Part shown: positions 1 through 8,941 of the stretch, piece by piece
Layout: each line of letters opens with the position of its first letter
Numbering within the stretch: position 1 is the stretch's first letter
DNA from: a virus
Strand: one strand, 5' to 3'
Virus record (IMG/VR): IMGVR_UViG_3300004448_000003
Location: 1-36,392 of that record
Length of the DNA stretch: 36,392 bases
The notes under the pieces: generated by a model
Seen by the model: the letters and a program-made list of their open reading frames with translations, nothing else
What the model was told of the DNA's origin: nothing
Database searches by the model: none
Translations under genes and position numbers: made by a program

Positions 1-150
1 CAACAAGAACATAAGATGATTCAATATTATGCGACTAGTTCTTTTGTTTCTGACGGTGCAACCTTAAAGATTAAATCTCACGGTGGCGCAGCTAAAATTT
101 GGGACATACAATATTTTATTCAACGAACACAAAACGGAAGTTTATACTAA
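1..150 (+). CDS. 3' part of virion head-fibre-like protein (split by window ends)
   Basis: Frame 1 is open from the first base to a TAA at 148-150 and contributes the last 49 residues of the protein that starts at 35904. The tail of the protein ends in a short beta-rich run, WDIQYFIQRTQNGSLY, which resembles the last strand of trimeric jelly-roll (C1q/TNF-like) domains at the ends of phage fibres and head decorations. The join is exact: 163 codons at the right end plus 50 codons here. The function as a head fibre or decoration protein is inferred from its place between the prohead protease and the capsid gene. Confidence 0.75.
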   Translation, partial: QQEHKMIQYYATSSFVSDGATLKIKSHGGAAKIWDIQYFIQRTQNGSLY

Positions 151-176
151 TAGTCTTATAAAAAAACGCACCACAT

Positions 177-332
177 ATGAAGAGAGAAAAAGCCACAGTA
201 AGTTATTCATCCCCAAAGGGAGGAAGTAGGGGATGTTTATGTAAAGATGGAAAGAAATACTCCAAAGATTGTTGTAATGGAACTCTACAAGCTCAAGGAG
301 TGGGTAGCTTGACAGGACAGGGGAACAGTTGA
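177..332 (+). CDS. Small cysteine-motif protein (51 aa)
   Basis: ATG at 177, TGA at 330-332, 51 residues. The core reads RGCLCKDGKKYSKDCCNG followed by LQAQGVGSL, so four cysteines lie in a CxC-x9-CC pattern. I recall similar short glycine/cysteine motifs in virion-module proteins of flavobacterial phages, so I treat it as a real structural-region gene. It lies between the probable head fibre and the scaffold candidate, on the same strand. The A-rich leader (TTATAAAAAAAC) is typical for this genome. The exact role is unknown; it may be a metal-binding or disulphide-stabilised minor virion protein. Confidence 0.65.
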   Translation: MKREKATVSYSSPKGGSRGCLCKDGKKYSKDCCNGTLQAQGVGSLTGQGNS

Positions 333-382
333 AAATACAACACTCTACAAGTAAATAAGTAATAATTATAAATATCAATTTT

Positions 383-835
383 ATGAAAGCAAGTGAAATC
401 GTTTCAAAACTAAAAGACGTGCTTTTATCTTCAACAGAAGAGGTGGAAACTCAAGATATTGTACAAGAAGAAGTACAGCTTGAAGAGGCTACTCCAGAAG
501 TTAAAGACGAAGCACAAGAAGACGTTCAACTAGAGGAAGCTCCTGAAGGGGATGTTCCTGTAGAAGATGTAGTAGAAGATGCTGCTGAATTGTCTTACGC
601 AACTAAAGAAGAACTAGCTGAGGTTAGAGCTTTAGTAGAAAAAATGATGGGTCAATTAGAGGCTAAAGAAGAAGCTAAGGTAGAAGTTCCTGAAGAACTT
701 TCTGCTGACGAAGCTCCTGAACAACCTTTGATGCACTCTCCTGAGGATGTCTCAGAAACTGCTGCATTAAACCTATATGCACAAAACAGAACACTAACTA
801 CTTTAGATAGAGTTCTAGCAAGAATTAGTAAATAA
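383..835 (+). CDS. Acidic protein upstream of capsid, probable scaffold
   Basis: 150 residues, very rich in Glu, Asp and Val up to about residue 60, then a helical stretch (ATKEELAEVRALVEKMMGQL) that could form a coiled coil, another acidic run, and a short basic C-terminus (LDRVLARISK). It sits 26 bases upstream of the major capsid gene and downstream of the prohead protease. That position, the acidity, the helix and the basic C-terminal tail are what scaffolding proteins of HK97-fold phages show. No sequence motif proves it; a head decoration role is the main alternative. Confidence 0.5.
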   Translation: MKASEIVSKLKDVLLSSTEEVETQDIVQEEVQLEEATPEVKDEAQEDVQLEEAPEGDVPVEDVVEDAAELSYATKEELAEVRALVEKMMGQLEAKEEAKVEVPEELSADEAPEQPLMHSPEDVSETAALNLYAQNRTLTTLDRVLARISK

Positions 836-861
836 CAATAACAACAAACAAAAATTAAATT

Positions 862-1800
862 ATGCCAACTTCAACTTCAATTACTACTACTTATGCTGGA
901 GAATTTGCTGGAAAGTACATTTCTGCTGCATTATTAGAAGGTGCTACTATCGCTAACGGTGGTATCACTGTAAAACCAAATGTAAAATTCAAAGAAGTAA
1001 TCAAAACTGTTGCTACAGATGATATCGTAAAGGATGCCTCTTGTGACTTTGATGGAACTTCTACTTTAACTCTTGCTGAGAGAATCCTTCAGCCAGAAGA
1101 GCAACAAGTAAACTTACAATTATGTAAGAAAGACTTTGCTTCTGATTGGGAAGCTATCCAAATGGGATACTCTGCATTTGATAACTTGCCTCCTTCTTTT
1201 GCTGACTTCTTAGTAGCTCACGTTGCTGCTAAAGTAGCACAAAGAACTGAGACTTCTATCTGGGAAGGTTCTACTGCAACAAGTGGACAGTTTGATGGAT
1301 TGACTACTTTACTTGACGCAGATGCTGCTCATACAGGTGCTTCTAAAATTGCAGGTACTACTGTAGATGCTGCAAACGTAATTGCACAATTAGGAAGTAT
1401 CGTTGATGCTGTTCCTTCTACTATCTACGGAAGTGAAGATTTAAACCTTTATGTATCTCAAAATATCGCTAGAGCTTATGTAAGAGCTTTAGGTGGATTT
1501 GGAAGTTCTGGTTTAGGAGCTAACGGTACAAACGCTATGGGAACTCAGTGGTGGAACAACGGAAGTTTAACTTTTGACGGAGTTAAAATATTTGTTGCTA
1601 ACGGTCTTGCTGACAACACTGCAATCGCTGCTGAAAAGTCTAACTTATTCTTTGGTACTGGTCTATTATCTGACTATAACCAAGTAAAAGTTATCGATAT
1701 GGCTGACTTAGATGGTTCTCAAAACGTTCGTGTTGTAATGAGATTTACAGCAGGTGTACAGTACGGGATCGTAGGAGATATCGTATCTTACGGAATCTAA
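862..1800 (+). CDS. Major capsid protein
   Basis: 312 residues. The N-terminus (MPTSTSITTTYAGEFAGKYI) and the composition, rich in Ala, Gly, Thr and Val with few charges, match the HK97-fold major capsid proteins of Bacteroidota phages. A long helix-like stretch lies near residues 105-140 (PPSFADFLVAHVAAKVAQRTE), as in the spine helix of this fold, and the C-terminal part is beta-rich. Codon use is the most optimised in the window (GCT, GGA, TTA, ACT). The order protease, scaffold candidate, capsid supports the call. A strong hairpin follows 21 bases after the stop, as expected for a highly expressed gene. Confidence 0.85.
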   Translation: MPTSTSITTTYAGEFAGKYISAALLEGATIANGGITVKPNVKFKEVIKTVATDDIVKDASCDFDGTSTLTLAERILQPEEQQVNLQLCKKDFASDWEAIQMGYSAFDNLPPSFADFLVAHVAAKVAQRTETSIWEGSTATSGQFDGLTTLLDADAAHTGASKIAGTTVDAANVIAQLGSIVDAVPSTIYGSEDLNLYVSQNIARAYVRALGGFGSSGLGANGTNAMGTQWWNNGSLTFDGVKIFVANGLADNTAIAAEKSNLFFGTGLLSDYNQVKVIDMADLDGSQNVRVVMRFTAGVQYGIVGDIVSYGI

Positions 1801-1820
1801 TAAAACAATTAATTAACTTA

Positions 1821-1859
1821 AAGGGGTGGGTAAGCCGAAAAGCCTACCTACCCTTTTTT
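1821..1859 (+). terminator. Strong hairpin terminator after capsid gene
   Basis: GGGTGGGTAAGC (1824-1835) pairs with GCCTACCTACCC (1842-1853) with one mismatch and one G-U pair; A-T pairs extend the base, and TTTTTT follows at 1854-1859. The loop is about six bases (CGAAAA). It stands between capsid and tail-tube genes that share a strand, so it probably sets the capsid mRNA level or stabilises its 3' end rather than ending the whole operon. Confidence 0.8.
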
Positions 1860-1873
1860 AATACAATAATAAT

Positions 1874-2422
1874 ATGGCTTGTGATTTAACTAGAGGTAGA
1901 AAAGAACCCTGTAAAGACGTAGTTGGTGGTCTTAAAGCTGTTTACTTTGTTGACTATTCAGACTTAGGAACAGTAACTCAAACGGAGGATGAGATTACCG
2001 ATATGACAGGAACTTTTTCTGCTTACAAATATGAACTAAAAGGAAATAGTAGCTTCGAGCAAGCTGTTAATTCCTCAAGAGAGAATGGAACAACATTCTT
2101 TGAGCAAACATTAAACCTTACCCTAAAGAAGTTGTCTAAGGAAGACCATAAAGAGATAAAACTCTTGGCTTACGGACATCCTCACGTTGCTGTTGAAGAT
2201 TACAACGGTAATGTGTTTCTAATGGGTCTTGAAAATGGAGCTGATGTATCTGGTGGTACTATTGTTACTGGAGCTGCTATGGGAGATTTAAGTGGTTACA
2301 CTTTAACTCTTGCTGGTATGGAAGTAAAACCTGCAAACTTTGTATCTAGCCCAACTGCTGCTGATCCTTTTGCAGGAATGACTAGTGCAACAGTAACTAT
2401 TGTAGAAGGAACAAACTCCTAA
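1874..2422 (+). CDS. Major tail tube protein (probable)
   Basis: 182 residues. The protein starts MACDLTRGRKEPCKDVVGGLKAVY and contains beta-rich segments (FSAYKYELKGNSSFEQAV, FFEQTLNLTLKKLSKEDHKEI) followed by a C-terminal domain around residues 110-180 with Gly and Thr. This pattern resembles the tail tube proteins seen next to the capsid gene in flavobacterial long-tailed phages. Hairpins flank the gene on both sides, so it may be independently tuned, as is common for abundant tube subunits. No motif is diagnostic, so the call rests on family resemblance and context. Confidence 0.6.
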   Translation: MACDLTRGRKEPCKDVVGGLKAVYFVDYSDLGTVTQTEDEITDMTGTFSAYKYELKGNSSFEQAVNSSRENGTTFFEQTLNLTLKKLSKEDHKEIKLLAYGHPHVAVEDYNGNVFLMGLENGADVSGGTIVTGAAMGDLSGYTLTLAGMEVKPANFVSSPTAADPFAGMTSATVTIVEGTNS

Positions 2423-2485
2423 TAAGAGTAAAAAATACCCTTGTTAATAGAACAAAGGTAAAAAAGAGTTTCATTTTGATAAATT

Positions 2486-2513
2486 AGGGTGGCAGAAATG
2501 CTGCCCTTTTTTT
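2486..2513 (+). terminator. Hairpin terminator with GAAA loop
   Basis: AGGGTGGCA (2486-2494) pairs with TGCTGCCCT (2499-2507) around a GAAA tetraloop, with two wobble pairs, followed by T's to 2513. It is 64 bases after the tail-tube stop. Loop and upper stem are nearly the same as in the hairpin at 12892-12921. Confidence 0.75.
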
Positions 2514-2547
2514 GTGAACAGAAATAAGGTTATTTAGTTATAATTAT

Positions 2548-2970
2548 ATGATAAGGTTATTACCAAATACAGATCCTCAAACAATAAGCATTATACCAAG
2601 AAGATATATTGTAGCTGACGATATATCAATAGCAATAATAGAGGACGGTACTAGAAAGAAACAAGCTGTATATGACTTAACTTCTGAATTAAATGGTAGT
2701 TTTTTAGATATAGATTGTGCTTTTAATATTTTGTCTGAAGAGACAACCTATTCTATGGAGGTTAGGCAAGGTGAGATACTTCTTTACAGAGGTAAAATAT
2801 ACTGTACTTCTCAAGTTGATGAAACGATATCTCACACTCTTAACCTAAATGAATACGTTTTATTCGCACAACCATATTCTGTAGATTCAATATTAGTTTC
2901 TGCGGATAATTCAGTTATAACCGTTGACTTAATAACAACAGACGGAGAACAGCAATACATAATTATATGA
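2548..2970 (+). CDS. Hypothetical structural-region protein (140 aa)
   Basis: 140 residues, beta-rich (for example IIPRRYIVADDISIAIIED and TTYSMEVRQGEILLYRGKIY), no membrane segment. Its stop overlaps the portal start (ATGA at 2967-2970), so it is translationally coupled to the portal gene. The compact all-beta character and its place between tail tube and portal suggest a small virion component, such as a neck or tail protein. I do not recognise a named family. Confidence 0.7.
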   Translation: MIRLLPNTDPQTISIIPRRYIVADDISIAIIEDGTRKKQAVYDLTSELNGSFLDIDCAFNILSEETTYSMEVRQGEILLYRGKIYCTSQVDETISHTLNLNEYVLFAQPYSVDSILVSADNSVITVDLITTDGEQQYIII

Positions 2971-4250
2971 GCAGAAAAAATATAAAGAGAAATCGACCAG
3001 TTGATACTCCTAAGAAGTCTTATGATTCTAGTCTTAGAGTCTTAAATTTATCAGGATATGAAGTGCCTAGTGTAACTGAAAGTAAGCGTTACGATTGGGT
3101 GGAGTATGGTGATGATAATGACTACTTTGCTGAACTTATAGAGAGATATTTAGGTAGTCCAACCAACTCAAGATGTATTAACGGTATCGTAGATATGATT
3201 TACGGTAGAGGTTTAAACGCAACAGACTCTACAGAGAAGCCTGAAATGTTCGGTAAGATGCAAGCTATCCTAGCTCCTAAAGACGTTAGAAGAATGGTTA
3301 ATGACTTAAAGATATTAGGTCAAGCTGCTATTCAGGTTGTATATAAAAAAGGTAAGAAAGAAATATCAGGATTGTATCACTTTCCTATGGAGACTTTAAG
3401 AGCTGAAAAGGCCAAAGATGGTAAAGTTAACGCTTATTACTATCACCCAGACTGGATCAATATAAAGCCTAACGACAAACCTAAACGAATACCTTCTTAT
3501 AAGAATGGAAGTAAAGGTGAGAATATAGAAATATACTGCGTAAAGCCCTATAGAACAGGCTTTTACTATTACAGTCCTGTTGATTATCAAGGCTGTTTAC
3601 AGTACTGTTCTTTAGAAGAAGAGGTATCTAATTATCACTTAAACAATATTAAGAATGGTTTACAACCTTCTTTATTGTTAAACTTTAATAATGGAATCCC
3701 TACTGATGAGATTCAAGAGATTATAGAGAGAAAGATTTATGATAAATTCAGTGGGTCTTCAAACGCTGGTAGATTTATATTGGCCTTTAATGAGAGTTCT
3801 GAAAGCCAGTCCACTGTAGAACCGATACACTTGCCAGATGCTCACGCTCAGTACGACTTCTTAGCTACAGAGAGTAGAGAAAAAATTATGATAGGACACG
3901 GAGTTGTATCACCTATTCTTTTAGGTATTAAAGATAACACTGGATTTGGTAATAATGCAGAGGAGCTTAGAACTGCTTCTATCCTTATGGATAATATAGT
4001 TATTAGACCGTTTCAAGCCCTTTTAATAGATGCTTTTAAAGAATTACTTTCCTTTAACGGTATTATGCTTGACTTGTACTTTACAACACTTCAGCCAATT
4101 GAATTTACTGAACTAGATAATATTGCTACTAAGATCAAGAGAGAGGAAGAGACTGGTGAGAAACTATCTTCTGACAAAGTTGAGTTATCTGAAGAGGAGA
4201 TATTAGATTTTGAAGTAGATGCTGAACCAATAGAAAACACAGAGGAATAA
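2967..4250 (+). CDS. Portal protein
   Basis: 427 residues. The order of segments fits phage portal proteins: N-terminal YDWVEYGDDNDYFAELIERY, then SPTNSRCINGIVDMIYGRGL, the central KILGQAAIQVVYKKGKKEI, the GHGVVSPILLGI motif near residue 312, and a C-terminal acidic, helical tail (KREEETGEKL, LSEEEILDFEVDAEPIENTEE in part). The portal forms the dodecameric ring at the head vertex through which DNA is packaged. It follows the 140-residue gene by overlap and precedes the connector gene by one base. It is unusually far from the terminase genes (about 18-22 kb). Confidence 0.85.
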   Translation: MSRKNIKRNRPVDTPKKSYDSSLRVLNLSGYEVPSVTESKRYDWVEYGDDNDYFAELIERYLGSPTNSRCINGIVDMIYGRGLNATDSTEKPEMFGKMQAILAPKDVRRMVNDLKILGQAAIQVVYKKGKKEISGLYHFPMETLRAEKAKDGKVNAYYYHPDWINIKPNDKPKRIPSYKNGSKGENIEIYCVKPYRTGFYYYSPVDYQGCLQYCSLEEEVSNYHLNNIKNGLQPSLLLNFNNGIPTDEIQEIIERKIYDKFSGSSNAGRFILAFNESSESQSTVEPIHLPDAHAQYDFLATESREKIMIGHGVVSPILLGIKDNTGFGNNAEELRTASILMDNIVIRPFQALLIDAFKELLSFNGIMLDLYFTTLQPIEFTELDNIATKIKREEETGEKLSSDKVELSEEEILDFEVDAEPIENTEE

Positions 4251-4251
4251 T

Positions 4252-4749
4252 ATGAAAGCATTATTTATAACTTTAAAGGAGCTTAAAAGAAAGTCAATAT
4301 TTGACGGTAATATTGATGCCGACAAATTAGTTCAATTTATTGAGGTTGCTCAAGACACGAACATTCAAACCTATTTAGGAACTGCTCTATACGACAGACT
4401 ACAGAATGATGTACTTAATAATACTCTAGGTAATAGTTATCTCACGCTAGTAAATGAATATATCAAACCTATGCTTATTTGGTATGCTCAGGCTGCATAT
4501 ATTCCTTATGCTGCTTATCAGATATCAAATGGAGGTATTTATAAGCACAGCTCTGAAAACTCAGTCTCTGTTGATTCAACGGAGATAAGAACGCTTACGG
4601 AACACGCACAAGAAACTGCTGAATTTTATACTCAAAGATTTGTTGATTATATGAATTTTAACAGCGAATTATTCCCTGAATTTATAACTAATCAAGATGA
4701 TGGTATGTATCCTCACAGAGACATAAACTTTACTGGATGGGTTTTATAG
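4252..4749 (+). CDS. Head-tail connector-like protein
   Basis: 165 residues, mainly helical. The N-terminal half (LFITLKELKRKSIFDGNIDADKL, FIEVAQDTNIQTYLGTALYD) resembles the small head-tail adaptor proteins that follow the portal in Bacteroidota phages: they start with a short helix, bind the portal ring and close the head. A helical segment with aromatic residues (KPMLIWYAQAAYIPYAAYQI) lies near residues 80-100. It begins one base after the portal stop. The call rests on position plus general resemblance; no catalytic motif is expected. Confidence 0.6.
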   Translation: MKALFITLKELKRKSIFDGNIDADKLVQFIEVAQDTNIQTYLGTALYDRLQNDVLNNTLGNSYLTLVNEYIKPMLIWYAQAAYIPYAAYQISNGGIYKHSSENSVSVDSTEIRTLTEHAQETAEFYTQRFVDYMNFNSELFPEFITNQDDGMYPHRDINFTGWVL

Positions 4750-4850
4750 AAAACAAACAAAAGAAGGCTTATAGGCCCAAACAAGAAAACGAAAAGAAAT
4801 TAAACATTTACTTAAAAAATAAATCTAAAGATGGCAAAAGAAATAATTAA
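4737..4850 (+). CDS. Possible small basic ORF between connector and fibre
   Basis: ATG at 4737, TAA at 4848-4850, 37 residues, very Lys/Asn-rich (begins MGFIENKQKKAYRPKQENEK). It overlaps the end of the connector gene by 13 bases and the start of the tail fibre gene by 20. Overlaps of this kind are common here, but the composition could also come from an A-rich leader read by chance. I include it as a weak candidate only. Confidence 0.3.
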   Translation: MGFIENKQKKAYRPKQENEKKLNIYLKNKSKDGKRNN

Positions 4851-7800
4851 TGTAGGTCAAGCAGCAAATGATGGGACTGGAGACCCATTAAGAAATGCAT
4901 TTGAAAAGGTTAACAGCAACTTTACAGAATTGTATGATACTGCGGACACGCAAGATTTAGACTTTACAGGGGATAGCGGTACTGGTGCTGTTGAGTTGGA
5001 TAGTCAAACGTTAAACCTAGTTGGTACTAACGGTGTTCAGACTACTGCTAATGGCCAAACTATTACTATTGACACTTCATCTTTAGACACAAGATTAACA
5101 ACAGCAGAAGCTGATATAGACACTAATACAGCTAGTATCACAACAGAAGAAACTGCTAGAATTGCAGCAGATACAACACTACAAACAAATATTGATGCAG
5201 AAGCTACTACACGTGGAAGTGCTGATACTACTTTACAAACCAATATAGATAGTGAAGCTGCAACAAGATTAGCAAACGATAATACTTTACAGTCTAATAT
5301 AGATGCAGAAGCAGCTACTAGACTTGCTAACGACAATACACTTCAAGGTAATATAGACACAGAAGCTAGTACTAGAAGTAGTGCAGATACTGCTTTACAA
5401 GGTCAAATAGATTCGAACGATACAGATATAGCTACAAACGCTGCTAATATTGCTACCAATACAACTAACATATCTAGTAACGATACTGATATTTCAGGAT
5501 TAGATACACGCTTAACAACTGCTGAAGGAAACATTACTTCTAACGATACGGATATAACTGGTCTTGATAATAGACTTACAACAGCTGAAGGAAATATATC
5601 AAGTAACGATACCGATATTGCTACTAACGCATCTAATATAGCTACTAATGTTACAAATATAGCAAGTAATGATACTGATATTAGCAACCTACAAAGTGGT
5701 AAACAAGATATAAGTGAAAAGAATCAAGCGAACGGATATGCGCCTTTAGATAGTGGTGCTAAAATTCCAATCGCTAACTTACCTGATTCAGTAGTAGGAC
5801 AAGTAGAATATCAAGGGACTTGGGATGCAAGTATTGATGACCCTACGCTTCCTTCTGCTTCAACTGTTAAAGGACATTATTATGTTGTTTCAGTAGGTGG
5901 TACTTATGAAACTATTACTTATGCTATTGGGGATTGGATCATTTCTAATGGTGTTGCTTGGGAGAAAATAGATAACACAGATGCTGTAACAACTGTATTT
6001 GGTAGATTAGGTGCTATTGTAGCTAATGAAGGCGATTATTCTTCTTACTATCCTTTAATTGCTGACTTAACAGCAGCAGAAGCAGATATTACTGCTTTAC
6101 AAAACGACAAGTACGATAAATCAGGGGGTACTATTTCAGGAAATGCTACAATTACAGGTAATTTAATAGTAGACACCAATACTTTATATGTTGATTCTTC
6201 TACTAATAACGTTGGGATAGGGACTACGAGTCCTGCCACTAAAATGCACTTAGAAGGACTTAACCCAAAGTTTACAATTACAAACACAAATACAACTGCT
6301 TCAGGTAATCACGGTATTATTTTTGAAAGTTTAGATGGTGCAGGTTTTACAACTCAATCTTTAGGTCAAATTGACTTTATTACTTCAGCTGGAGCAACGG
6401 GACTTTCTGCAAGAATTGAAGCAGAAATGGCAAACTCAAATGGAGCGGGTACTATTGTCTTTTCAGCAGGAGCAGCAGGTTCTGCTTCAGAACGAATGCG
6501 CATAAGGGGTGGGAGTGTATCCTTTAGAGACACTTCTAACAACGAAGCGTTTTATTGGAATGCAAGTGCTGCAAGGCTTGGGATAGGGACTGGCTCAAGT
6601 CCTAGTGCTAAACTTGACGTTATTGGCAGTAGTGGTTTATTAGGTCAATTTGGAAATGATAATAATCCTTATTATATACAACTTGGTGGCGTAAGGTCAA
6701 TGTTCGGGTACGATGGAAACAATGCTATAATGCAAGGTGGCACAACCAAAGGCGTTGCTTTTTATACTGGGGGTGGTACTTTTGCCGATTCAACATTAGA
6801 AAGAATGCGTATTACTTCTGCAGGCAACGTTGGGATAAAAGGAACAGGTACAAAACTTGGATGGGAGAGAACAAGTGATAATTCTGCTAATATTGTTTAT
6901 TTAACTAAAAATGAGGATTTAGGTGTTAATGGAAACGCTAAACTGCACGGATATGATGGTATAATATTTACTACTGCAGGAAGTGAAACAGAACGAATGC
7001 GTATAGACAGTAGTGGTAATTTTGGATTTAATGAAACACCTGAAAACTCAAACGGAACTTGGAGAAACTTTCAAATAGGTGGTGCTAATATAGCTTCAAG
7101 ATTTTCAGGTTTTAACGACACTATGTTCGGTACAGGTTATGTTTTTAAAACTGATAATAGCGAAGTATATAAGAACACCGAAGCAGTAAGTAGAGTATTT
7201 TTCAATAATGACATAATCGAATTTCAACAAGCTGCAAGTGGAACAGCAGGGACTGCTATATCTTGGGATATACCATTAAAGATCGATTCGAGTGGCAACG
7301 TTGGGATAGGGGTTAGTCCTAGTGCTAAGTTACACGTCTTTAAACCTTCTCATCCTAATACTATGTTAGCAAGATTTGAAAATCCCTCAGGCGAAGCATT
7401 AGTAGAAATAAAAGCACAAAATGATGCTTTAAGTGTTTTGCAATTTGCAGATTCAGAGGATGGAAATGTTGGTGCAATTCAATATAGTCATCCTGAAAAT
7501 AGTATGCGTTTTAAGACTGCTGATGCAGAACGTATGCGTATTGATTCTAGTGGTGTTGTGCAAGTGCGAAACCAAACACCTACTATTCAGCTTTATAATA
7601 CTGATGCAAGTTTATCGTTAAATCAAACTTTAGGGGATATTGACTTTTATCAATCAGATGCTTCAGACCAAGGAGTTGGTACAGTTGCTAAAATTAGAGC
7701 AGTAAATATCGGTTCTATTGCAGGGTATGGTGAATTAGCTTTCCATACAGGTAGTGCTACAAGTATTGATGAGCGTGTCAGAATTGACTATCAAGGCAAC

Positions 7801-8919
7801 GTTGGGATAGGGACTGATAGTCCTAGTGCTATTATTGATATTGCGGGAGATATGGGTCAAGCTGCTAATTTTGCCGAAACAAAAACAAAAGCAGGATTTA
7901 ATTTAAATAGCAGCGTATTAACAGGGTCTAATTCTTTGACTATTGGAGAACTTTCCGATTCAGTAGCTTATTATATACAGCACGCAAATTCAGCAGGAAC
8001 TACTGCATATGGTTTAGCTTTAAATCCGTATGGAGGCAACGTGGGGATAGGGACTGGTTCAAGTCCTAGTGCTAAACTTGAAATTACAGCTCCTACCCTA
8101 AATACTTTTTTATCTAATATAACATCAACTACTTCTGCGAATGTCCATCAAATTAAAAATGATAATTCCAAAGGTATAGAAACTGTAATTTACAGTTCAG
8201 CATATTCAGGAGGTACTTATTTAAGTGTTGGTGCTGATGGTTCAGCTATTACTAGTAATTCAAAAACAGCAATTACAACGACTGGCGCTTTTGATTTGCT
8301 TTTTGGTACTAACAGCACTACACGTATGCGCATATTGAGTGGGGGAAGTGTTTTACTAGGTAAAGCAACAGATGATGATAATACTAATGGTATAAGGTTC
8401 GCACAAGTTGGAGCAATTTCAGCTTCAAGACCAAGTAATGTTGCTTTAATTTTAAATAGAACAGGAAGTGATGGGACTATAGCTCTTTTTAGAAAGAATA
8501 GTACACAAGTTGGTTCTATTTCGGTTACAGGTTCAGCTACTTCTTATGTTACTTCTTCCGACTACCGACTAAAAGAAAACGTAGTGGAAATGACTGGTGC
8601 TTTAGATAGAGTAGATGCACTAAAACCAAGTCGCTTTAACTTTATTGCAGATGCTGAAAAGACAGTAGATGGATTCCTAGCACACGAAGTAGCCGAAGTA
8701 GTACCTGAAGCTATTACAGGAGAAAAAGATGCAGTAGAAGATTATGAAGTTACTCCTGCGGTTCTTGATGACGAAGGAAATGTTATTGAAGAAGCGGTAA
8801 TGGGAACAAGACCCGTTTATCAAGGTATAGACCAAAGCAAACTAGTGCCTTTATTAGTAGGTGCAATACAAGAACTAAAAGCAGAAATAGAAACTTTAAA
8901 ATCACAAATAAATAATTAA
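4831..8919 (+). CDS. Long tail fibre with C-terminal S74 intramolecular chaperone
   Basis: 1362 residues. Residues 5-36 (INVGQAANDGTGDPLRNAF...) match the common N-terminal attachment motif of phage fibres. Residues 80-290 are a repetitive stalk, with four 18-residue repeats from residue 115 (TLQTNIDAEA type) followed by NDTDI/TTAEGN repeats. A linker near 292 (NGYAPLDSGAKIPIANLPDS) is a second known fibre element. The body repeats ERMRI...GNVGIGT cassettes. The C-terminus from S1243 (SSDYRLKENV, then DGFLAHEV) is a Peptidase_S74 / endosialidase-type chaperone, which folds the trimer and is normally cut off before the Ser of SDYRLK. A C-terminal coiled coil follows. Likely the host receptor-binding fibre. 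Confidence 0.9.
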   Translation: MAKEIINVGQAANDGTGDPLRNAFEKVNSNFTELYDTADTQDLDFTGDSGTGAVELDSQTLNLVGTNGVQTTANGQTITIDTSSLDTRLTTAEADIDTNTASITTEETARIAADTTLQTNIDAEATTRGSADTTLQTNIDSEAATRLANDNTLQSNIDAEAATRLANDNTLQGNIDTEASTRSSADTALQGQIDSNDTDIATNAANIATNTTNISSNDTDISGLDTRLTTAEGNITSNDTDITGLDNRLTTAEGNISSNDTDIATNASNIATNVTNIASNDTDISNLQSGKQDISEKNQANGYAPLDSGAKIPIANLPDSVVGQVEYQGTWDASIDDPTLPSASTVKGHYYVVSVGGTYETITYAIGDWIISNGVAWEKIDNTDAVTTVFGRLGAIVANEGDYSSYYPLIADLTAAEADITALQNDKYDKSGGTISGNATITGNLIVDTNTLYVDSSTNNVGIGTTSPATKMHLEGLNPKFTITNTNTTASGNHGIIFESLDGAGFTTQSLGQIDFITSAGATGLSARIEAEMANSNGAGTIVFSAGAAGSASERMRIRGGSVSFRDTSNNEAFYWNASAARLGIGTGSSPSAKLDVIGSSGLLGQFGNDNNPYYIQLGGVRSMFGYDGNNAIMQGGTTKGVAFYTGGGTFADSTLERMRITSAGNVGIKGTGTKLGWERTSDNSANIVYLTKNEDLGVNGNAKLHGYDGIIFTTAGSETERMRIDSSGNFGFNETPENSNGTWRNFQIGGANIASRFSGFNDTMFGTGYVFKTDNSEVYKNTEAVSRVFFNNDIIEFQQAASGTAGTAISWDIPLKIDSSGNVGIGVSPSAKLHVFKPSHPNTMLARFENPSGEALVEIKAQNDALSVLQFADSEDGNVGAIQYSHPENSMRFKTADAERMRIDSSGVVQVRNQTPTIQLYNTDASLSLNQTLGDIDFYQSDASDQGVGTVAKIRAVNIGSIAGYGELAFHTGSATSIDERVRIDYQGNVGIGTDSPSAIIDIAGDMGQAANFAETKTKAGFNLNSSVLTGSNSLTIGELSDSVAYYIQHANSAGTTAYGLALNPYGGNVGIGTGSSPSAKLEITAPTLNTFLSNITSTTSANVHQIKNDNSKGIETVIYSSAYSGGTYLSVGADGSAITSNSKTAITTTGAFDLLFGTNSTTRMRILSGGSVLLGKATDDDNTNGIRFAQVGAISASRPSNVALILNRTGSDGTIALFRKNSTQVGSISVTGSATSYVTSSDYRLKENVVEMTGALDRVDALKPSRFNFIADAEKTVDGFLAHEVAEVVPEAITGEKDAVEDYEVTPAVLDDEGNVIEEAVMGTRPVYQGIDQSKLVPLLVGAIQELKAEIETLKSQINN
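5173..5388 (+). repeat. Four tandem 54-bp repeats in fibre stalk
   Basis: Units start at 5173, 5227, 5281 and 5335, each encoding 18 residues of the form xTLQxNIDxEAxTRxxxD; a partial unit follows at 5389. The units differ at many bases but keep register exactly. They encode a trimeric coiled-coil-like stalk whose length could change by recombination. Confidence 0.85.
6211..8080 (+). repeat. Dispersed near-identical fibre cassettes
   Basis: The core GTTGGGATAGGGACT followed within a few bases by AGTCCTAGTGCTAAACTTG recurs, in full or part, at 6211, 6578, 7300, 7801 and 8041, and a shorter form (GTTGGGATAAAAGG) at 6830. Each encodes NVGIGT...SPSAKL. Conservation includes silent positions, which suggests recent duplication or gene conversion within the gene. 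Confidence 0.75.
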
Positions 8920-8941
8920 TTAACCTTTAAATTTAAGTAAA

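Noticed and set aside
142-378. Minus-strand 78-residue frame, rich in Leu, Ile, Phe
   Set aside because: It lies antisense to the well-supported 51-residue gene and leader; composition is that of an AT-rich antisense frame and there is no promoter.
5037-5687. Two minus-strand frames (5037..5336 and 5403..5687) with repetitive Ser/Val/Leu sequence
   Set aside because: They are the antisense reading of the fibre stalk repeats.
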